Source of the DNA: an uncultured Bacteroidales bacterium
Lineage (GTDB): Bacteria; Bacteroidota; Bacteroidia; Bacteroidales; CAIWKO01
NCBI GenBank assembly: GCA_903913285.1
Contig: CAIWKO010000037.1
Location: 1 to 64,000, forward strand
Direction: 5' to 3'
DNA: 64,000 nt
The notes under the pieces were generated by a model, which had not been told where the DNA came from, searched no databases, and was given only the letters and a program-made list of their open reading frames with translations. Positions 62,094-64,000 of this stretch are shown here, piece by piece. The translations under genes were made by a program, and so were the position numbers. Every line of letters begins with the position of its first letter. Position 1 is the first letter of the stretch.

Positions 62094-63104
62094 ATGAAAG
62101 CGGTTTTTTATTCTTTATTTATTGTTGTAATATTTGTTTTTGCAGGTTGTTCTACAAAGTTTGATATTAATGCTACTCCACAAGATATTACTGTTGTTTA
62201 CGGATTACTTAATCAAAGTGATTCGACCCAATACGTTAAAATTACAAAAGCTTTTTTGGGAGAGAGCAGTGCCTACGAAATGGCACAGGATCCATCCCTA
62301 AGTTCCTATGGAAATGATCTGACGGTTACCCTCACCGAGATGTATGACGGAAACACCATGAGAACTATTACTCTTCAAAAATCGGTTGTAGCGAACAAAG
62401 ACAGCGGAATGTTCTATTATCCGAATCAGGAAATATATCTTTTTAAACCCGTTCCATTGCTGAATGCAAAGTATACTTATAAGCTTACCGTTAAGAATAA
62501 TACCAGCAATAAACTAACAACTGCAACTACAGGAATGGTAAATGATTTTACGGTCCAAAAGCCTGCCTATAACCCAGGCAATCCTCAAATTGGCTTTGTA
62601 GGTTCTAACGGGGATTATAGTACAAATGATGCTGAGTGGAGATCAAGTTTGAATGGACGAATATATGAGCCTTTGTTCAGATTTCATTACAGAGAGGTGA
62701 ATAAAGCAAGTCTTGATACCTCAAGTGATAAGTATGTTGACTGGGTTTTAAGTTCTGTGACCTCGGAAACTACAGCCGGTGGTGAAGACCTTACCATAAG
62801 CTATGATGGAAAGAGTTTTTATAAATTAATTCAAGCCAAGATCCCTATAAATACTAACGTTGATCGTATCATTGGAAAAGTAGATTTTATTATTTCGGCA
62901 GGCGGAGATGACCTAAGTATTTATATAGGATTGAATAAGCCAACAGGTTCCATAGTGCAAGAACGACCCTCATACACGAATGTGACAAACGGTGTCGGAA
63001 TTTTTTCCTGCCGCTTTTCAAAAAAATATACCTACACATTAAACCAATATTCCGTGAATAAACTTTTGAACGGAGAATATACTTCTCAGCTAGGGTTTAA
63101 ATAA
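62094..63104 (+). CDS. DUF4249-like lipoprotein
   Basis: A 336-residue protein with lipoprotein signal (VIFVFAGCSTKF). Residues ~28-150 form a beta domain with PQDITVVYGLLNQSDSTQYV and LNAKYTYKLTVKNNTSNKLT, the arrangement seen in DUF4249-type lipoproteins of Bacteroidota, which often associate with TonB-dependent barrels; no such barrel is adjacent here. The C-terminal half (WVLSSVTSETTAGGEDLTIS; RIIGKVDFIISAGGDDLSIY) is also beta-rich. Probably outer-membrane anchored, function unknown. Confidence 0.75.
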   Translation: MKAVFYSLFIVVIFVFAGCSTKFDINATPQDITVVYGLLNQSDSTQYVKITKAFLGESSAYEMAQDPSLSSYGNDLTVTLTEMYDGNTMRTITLQKSVVANKDSGMFYYPNQEIYLFKPVPLLNAKYTYKLTVKNNTSNKLTTATTGMVNDFTVQKPAYNPGNPQIGFVGSNGDYSTNDAEWRSSLNGRIYEPLFRFHYREVNKASLDTSSDKYVDWVLSSVTSETTAGGEDLTISYDGKSFYKLIQAKIPINTNVDRIIGKVDFIISAGGDDLSIYIGLNKPTGSIVQERPSYTNVTNGVGIFSCRFSKKYTYTLNQYSVNKLLNGEYTSQLGFK

Positions 63105-63126
63105 AAAATTAATTTTTTTTCCGAAA

Positions 63127-63159
63127 TTTGTTAATCATTAAAAATTAATTGTACTTTTG
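63127..63159 (+). promoter_or_regulatory. Promoter for rpsO
   Basis: TTTG (63127-63130) and TACTTTTG (63152-63159) are 21 bases apart, a full Bacteroidota promoter match. Transcription would start about 20 bases before the ATG. Confidence 0.75.
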
Positions 63160-63185
63160 CACTCCATTTTAACAAAGATGCAATT

Positions 63186-63455
63186 ATGTATTTAACAAGC
63201 GAAATTAAAAAAGACATTTTCAAAGAATACGGCAAATCAGAATTTGACACAGGCTCAGCTGAAGGACAAATATCATTATTTACTTTTAGAATTCAGCATT
63301 TGACAGGTCATTTAAAAGAAAATAAAAAAGACAGTTTTACGCGCAGATCATTAGTGCGTTTGGTTGGGAAAAGAAGACGCTTACTGGATTATTTGAAAGA
63401 ACGTGATATTGAACGTTACAGAAATATTATTAAAAAACTCAATTTAAGAAAATAA
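63186..63455 (+). CDS. rpsO: 30S ribosomal protein S15
   Basis: The 89-residue protein matches S15 in length and motifs: GSAEGQISLFTFRIQHLTGHL and SLVRLVGKRRRLLDYLKERD (16S-contacting helices). It binds the central domain of 16S rRNA early in 30S assembly. It precedes pnp, the classic rpsO-pnp arrangement, with a terminator or attenuating hairpin between them. An out-of-frame ATG at 63178 is ignored. Confidence 0.97.
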   Translation: MYLTSEIKKDIFKEYGKSEFDTGSAEGQISLFTFRIQHLTGHLKENKKDSFTRRSLVRLVGKRRRLLDYLKERDIERYRNIIKKLNLRK

Positions 63456-63477
63456 ATTTTATCAAAATACTGAAAAG

Positions 63478-63501
63478 AGGCAATGCGAATTGCCTTTTTT
63501 T
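63478..63501 (+). terminator. Terminator/attenuator hairpin between rpsO and pnp
   Basis: AGGCAAT and ATTGCCT form a 7-bp stem with a GCGA loop, then a T run. Its position between rpsO and pnp is typical. Confidence 0.88.
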
Positions 63502-63551
63502 GTTTAAAAATGTAATTAACAAAGAGGTCTAAAAAAAATAAAGAAATCATT

Positions 63552-64000
63552 ATGGAAGGTATAAAAAAATCATTTGACATTGGCGATGGAAGAATTATTG
63601 AAATTGAAACAGGCAAACTTGCCAAACAAGCGGATGGCTCTGTTGTTGTAAAAATGGGTGATACGATGCTATTGGCGACTGTAGTATCGAAAAAGGAAGC
63701 AGGAGAAAATGTTGACTTCATGCCATTATCAGTGGATTATCAGGAAAAATATGCTGCATTAGGACGTTTTCCGGGTGGTTTTTTTAAACGTGAAGCCAGA
63801 CCTTCAGAATATGAAATACTCATTTCAAGATTGATCGACAGAGCTTTGAGACCTTTATTCCCGGATAATTATCATGCAGAAACACAGGTTTTAGTAACAT
63901 TGATCTCGGGAGATAAAGAATGTATGCCCGATGCACTGGCAGGTTTAGCTGCTTCTGCAGCTTTGACCGTTTCAGATATTCCTTTTAACGGACCAATTTC
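63552..64000 (+). CDS. pnp: Polyribonucleotide nucleotidyltransferase, 3' end cut by window
   Basis: The first ~149 residues are present: the N-terminal RNase PH domain, with [75 protein letters not shown] and [20 protein letters not shown]. PNPase is a phosphorolytic 3'-5' exoribonuclease and degradosome component. The ATG at 63552 is preceded by an A-rich leader. Full length should be ~700 residues, so the rest lies beyond the window. Confidence 0.97.
   Translation, partial: MEGIKKSFDIGDGRIIEIETGKLAKQADGSVVVKMGDTMLLATVVSKKEAGENVDFMPLSVDYQEKYAALGRFPGGFFKREARPSEYEILISRLIDRALRPLFPDNYHAETQVLVTLISGDKECMPDALAGLAASAALTVSDIPFNGPI

Noticed and set aside
1-64000. tRNA, rRNA, prophage or intact insertion sequence
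   Set aside because: No cloverleaf-like CCA ends, rRNA-like stretches, phage structural genes, integrase or transposase were recognised on either strand.

Overview
The window is chromosomal DNA of a member of the Bacteroidota, most likely class Bacteroidia. Five proteins end in a type IX secretion (Por) sorting domain. There is a complete MoxR/Bat aerotolerance operon, an outer-membrane beta-barrel/GLPGLI pair, MuiA-family and DUF6175-like proteins, a C10 (streptopain-type) protease, an SDR-type threonine dehydrogenase, and several TAnnTTTG promoter elements typical of the phylum. I see no rRNA, tRNA, CRISPR array, intact insertion sequence or prophage.

Layout. 0-4.3 kb is AT-rich and accessory: the tail of a fibronectin-III-like protein, a YD-like repeat protein with a T9SS tail, a CsgG-like/TPR/SH3 protein and an orphan. 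4.3-17.9 kb is mostly housekeeping: an MBL-fold hydrolase, two tandem MuiA-family paralogues, threonine catabolism (SDR dehydrogenase plus kbl), an EamA transporter, and a three-gene unit of propeller/barrel protein, C10 protease and M20 amidohydrolase. 18.2-24.4 kb holds a five-gene secreted/lipoprotein cluster of unknown role (DUF6175-like, FlgO/FlgP/FlgT-like features), then a helical protein and a 21-nt-period repeat array. 25.0-33.5 kb is the moxR-DUF58-batA-B-C-D-E operon. 33.7-45.2 kb carries secreted and surface proteins (esterase, OMP/GLPGLI pair, propeller and NHL-repeat T9SS cargo, two DUF1566 lipoproteins). 45.3-47.0 kb holds a second 21-nt array next to a second helical protein. 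47.0-54.0 kb is a very AT-rich island of defence-like and toxin-antitoxin-like genes. 54.0-64.0 kb returns to core genes: an EamA transporter, a GH29/DUF4838/GH29 glycosidase operon, panB with an RluA-type synthase, a lipoprotein, rpsO and the start of pnp.

Most unusual content. (1) The island contains an overlapping HEPN-protein/P-loop-ATPase pair, a retropepsin-SEC-C/DUF5678-like pair and a second HEPN-like two-gene unit. The HEPN/ATPase pair is the best candidate for an undescribed, probably RNA-directed defence module. (2) Two loci pair a 21-nt-period repeat array with a downstream gene for a helical protein with a C-terminal beta domain ending in an APVV motif. (3) A hairpin plus leader sequence recurs in the spacers of the two accessory regions, linking the CsgG-like gene with the FlgT-like gene. 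(4) Degenerate 7-nt-period repeats fill at least six intergenic spacers, and 21 is three times 7, so the two repeat types may be related.

All calls were made by reading sequence and motifs by eye; no database search was run.
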